Shown: in pieces, positions 62,457-64,000 of the stretch
Layout of the letters: every line of letters starts with the position of its first letter
Position numbering within the stretch: the first letter of the stretch is position 1
Assembly (NCBI GenBank): GCA_001600355.1
Contig: BCJU01000002.1
Coordinates: 434,001-498,000 of the forward strand
From: Meira nashicola
Lineage: Eukaryota; Basidiomycota; Exobasidiomycetes; Exobasidiales; Brachybasidiaceae
Direction: 5' to 3'
Length of the DNA: 64,000 nucleotides
Program-made: the position numbers and the translations under genes
The notes under the pieces: generated by a model
The model's input: only the letters and a program-made list of their open reading frames with translations
What the model was told of the DNA's origin: nothing
Databases searched by the model: none

Positions 62457-63188
62457 TTAGAAAAGTGCGGTCTTACTTGCTGACCAAGTTGCTGCCAAAG
62501 CCATCATAATTCCACTAGAGATGGCCATCGGTCTAATTCCTGCTGTGCATTTGAAAAGGGCACCACTTAAGCCACCTGCTGCAATACTACCGGCCATATC
62601 GTGCTTTCCACGAGCGGCATCAATAGAAGCATCTGCGATGTTGTAAATCAAAGCCACAATACCACCACTATTTCCTAAAAAGCTTCCTCTTCTAGTGACT
62701 TGATTCAAAATGGCATTCAAACGTAAACGGAAGGTAGGTGATTGTACACCTAATGGTCTTGCCAAACCTTCACGTAAGCCCAACATTCCACCGATTGCTA
62801 AGCCTGAAAGATATGTTGTTCCTGTTCCGTAACATAGATCATCACTCCATCCACGACTTGGAAGAGCTGTTCGTCCACCTTCTAAAGTTGAAGGAGATGC
62901 ATCTACGATATCCAAATATTCTAAATCTTCACGACCCAAACCTGCCAATGGATGAAGTTGAGCGACATCGAATTGTGGATTAGAAAATAATTCCGCTGTG
63001 CTAGGTGTATATGATGCAGCTGGATTGGCACCACTATGATCGAAACGAGATTCTCCGGAAGAGAAGTAAGCAGTTGGTGATGGTGCTTCTTGTTGTTGTG
63101 TTTGTGGCGTGCTCAATGTAGACGGTCCAGCTGCATTTTCTTGAGATGAAATTGAAATCTGCTGCGAAGAGCCAGAAAAGGGCCACAT
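62457..63188 (-). CDS. TIM23: mitochondrial inner membrane translocase Tim23
   Basis: 243 residues. Channel subunit of the presequence translocase. The N-terminal 90 residues are hydrophilic, Ser/Gln-rich and face the intermembrane space. The conserved core begins with LHPLAGLGREDLEYLDI, then WSDDLCYGTGTTYLSGLAIGG. About four membrane helices with Gly-rich packing motifs follow (GSIAAGGLSGALFKCTAGIR). Slightly longer than yeast Tim23 (222 residues). The ATG at 63188 is the first in frame. Confidence 0.94.
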   Translation of the reverse strand: MWPFSGSSQQISISSQENAAGPSTLSTPQTQQQEAPSPTAYFSSGESRFDHSGANPAASYTPSTAELFSNPQFDVAQLHPLAGLGREDLEYLDIVDASPSTLEGGRTALPSRGWSDDLCYGTGTTYLSGLAIGGMLGLREGLARPLGVQSPTFRLRLNAILNQVTRRGSFLGNSGGIVALIYNIADASIDAARGKHDMAGSIAAGGLSGALFKCTAGIRPMAISSGIMMALAATWSASKTALF

Positions 63189-63777
63189 TTTGTAGGAATC
63201 AAAAAGAAGATGTGAAGGAGTTAACGATGACGATCAAACATTCAATCGATTTTGGATTATCCTTCCTTACTCTCTCAGCCTAGGCAATACACACACGAAT
63301 TCACCCTTTGTCTGATTATAATTTTTTTCGAGATTTTTAGAACCTTTTCCCCTTGTTCTTCCGTGTTCCGGCTCCACCATAGAGACGCGCCGGCGCTTTG
63401 GGGAAACTCACGCCCTCACTATCAGGTTTACACATGAATGCAGTCACGTGCTACGAAGAAGTCATTACCCGATTTAAGGTAAAATCGCTGATTAGAAGAG
63501 CTTCAAATGTACAACAAATAAATGATGAAAGCAATCCTCCATGATAATGAGGCATTTTCTATAGATCAGAAATGAATGAAAATAGTCAATAGAGCATTTT
63601 TAAGCATCGCGCTATTTGGGTTTGTCAGCAAGATCTTATTGGATAATGTTTAGCTCCAGGCGCGCGCTTGCCAATCAAAGCCAGCCTATATAGGCGTGGT
63701 GCATGTTTAATAATGTGGAAGAAATGTACTGTACCAAATTCGTCTGATATCTTCCATCATTTCTTTCTGTGGTCAAT
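63189..63777. other. divergent promoter region between TIM23 and the complex I gene
   Basis: 589 bases. Includes a CGCGCCGGCGC string near 63385 and, close to the right gene, a CCAAT box and TATA box (listed separately). No gene was seen. Confidence 0.5.
63671..63692 (+). promoter_or_regulatory. CCAAT box and TATA box of the complex I 24-kDa gene
   Basis: CCAATCA at 63671-63677 followed by TATATA at 63687-63692, about 86-107 bases before the ATG. CCAAT is bound by the HAP complex, which controls respiratory genes in fungi; that link is inference. Confidence 0.5.
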
Positions 63778-64000
63778 ATGGCATCATCACTACGCATGGC
63801 CAGCACAAGTGCCGCACGCACTTTGTTTGCAAGGTCAGCATCAGCAGCTGTTGCATCTAGACAGGTCGTGCCAACTGCTACCCGTGCATTCTCTACGACA
63901 AAGGCAACCTCTTCAGACGCTCTTTTTGTTCATCGTGATACGGATTACAACAATGCTTCCATTCCGTTCAAATTCACTGATGAGAACATGAAATTGGCCG
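63778..64000 (+). CDS. nuo-24: NADH:ubiquinone oxidoreductase 24-kDa subunit (NDUFV2-like), 5' part
   Basis: 74 codons before the right edge. A presequence rich in Ser, Ala and Arg (about 1-40, ATRAFSTTK near the cleavage region) is followed by the conserved start of the mature subunit: SDALFVHRDTDYNN, then IPFKFTDENMK. These are hallmarks of the complex I flavoprotein 2 subunit, which carries the N1a 2Fe-2S cluster; the cluster cysteines lie outside the window. Confidence 0.88.
   Translation, partial: MASSLRMASTSAARTLFARSASAAVASRQVVPTATRAFSTTKATSSDALFVHRDTDYNNASIPFKFTDENMKLA

Overview
The window is nuclear DNA of a fungus, most likely a basidiomycete yeast or dimorphic fungus, possibly Ustilaginomycotina (this placement is inference). 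The evidence is a fused multifunctional URA2 (GATase-CPSase-pseudoDHOase-ATCase), TRA1, NOP15, PEX10, TIM23, ATP11 and KSH1 orthologues, a seven-helix membrane protein of basidiomycete type, and very few introns. The introns that can be placed are 58-86 nt, with GTAAGT/GTGAGT donors, CTAAT-like branch points and CAG/TAG acceptors. No tRNA, rRNA or CRISPR array was seen.

Layout. 1-725: 5' part of a cytochrome b5-sphingolipid desaturase gene running off the left edge. 1020-3970: copy 1 (minus strand) of an unclassified 2.95-kb repeat. 4821-42231: a dense housekeeping block with a single-pass membrane protein, PAN6, a 7-TM protein, URA2, an ankyrin/RCC1/BTB protein, a mitoferrin, ULA1, the 3955-residue TRA1 and mitochondrial 2-methylcitrate dehydratase. 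42370-43689: ATP11. 44416-54191: an accessory island of five secreted, KEX2-processed repeat-peptide precursors (called A to E here), one of them frameshifted. Copy 2 of the 2.95-kb repeat (49531-52470, plus strand) sits between D and E. 54602-54975: a three-exon KSH1 whose first coding exon is only the ATG. 55162-64000: housekeeping again (LRR protein, PEX10, NOP15, eIF2-alpha, TIM23, and the 5' end of a complex I 24-kDa subunit).

The housekeeping genes do not form one pathway, though mitochondrial functions recur (mitoferrin, methylcitrate dehydratase, ATP11, TIM23, complex I). The five precursors do look like one system. Each has a signal peptide and several sites of the form (two hydrophobic residues)-Lys-Arg or Arg-Arg. 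Each ends in a short peptide after its last such site, and four of the five (A to D) carry a TATA box within a GGTATA context at about -90 to -110. Precursor D alternates acidic spacers with short Gly/Pro peptides ending GGPPS or GGPPQ, like a multi-copy pheromone or peptide precursor. No peptide-modifying enzyme gene is next to the island. Several start codons were moved to the first in-frame ATG where the longest open frame begins at TTG.
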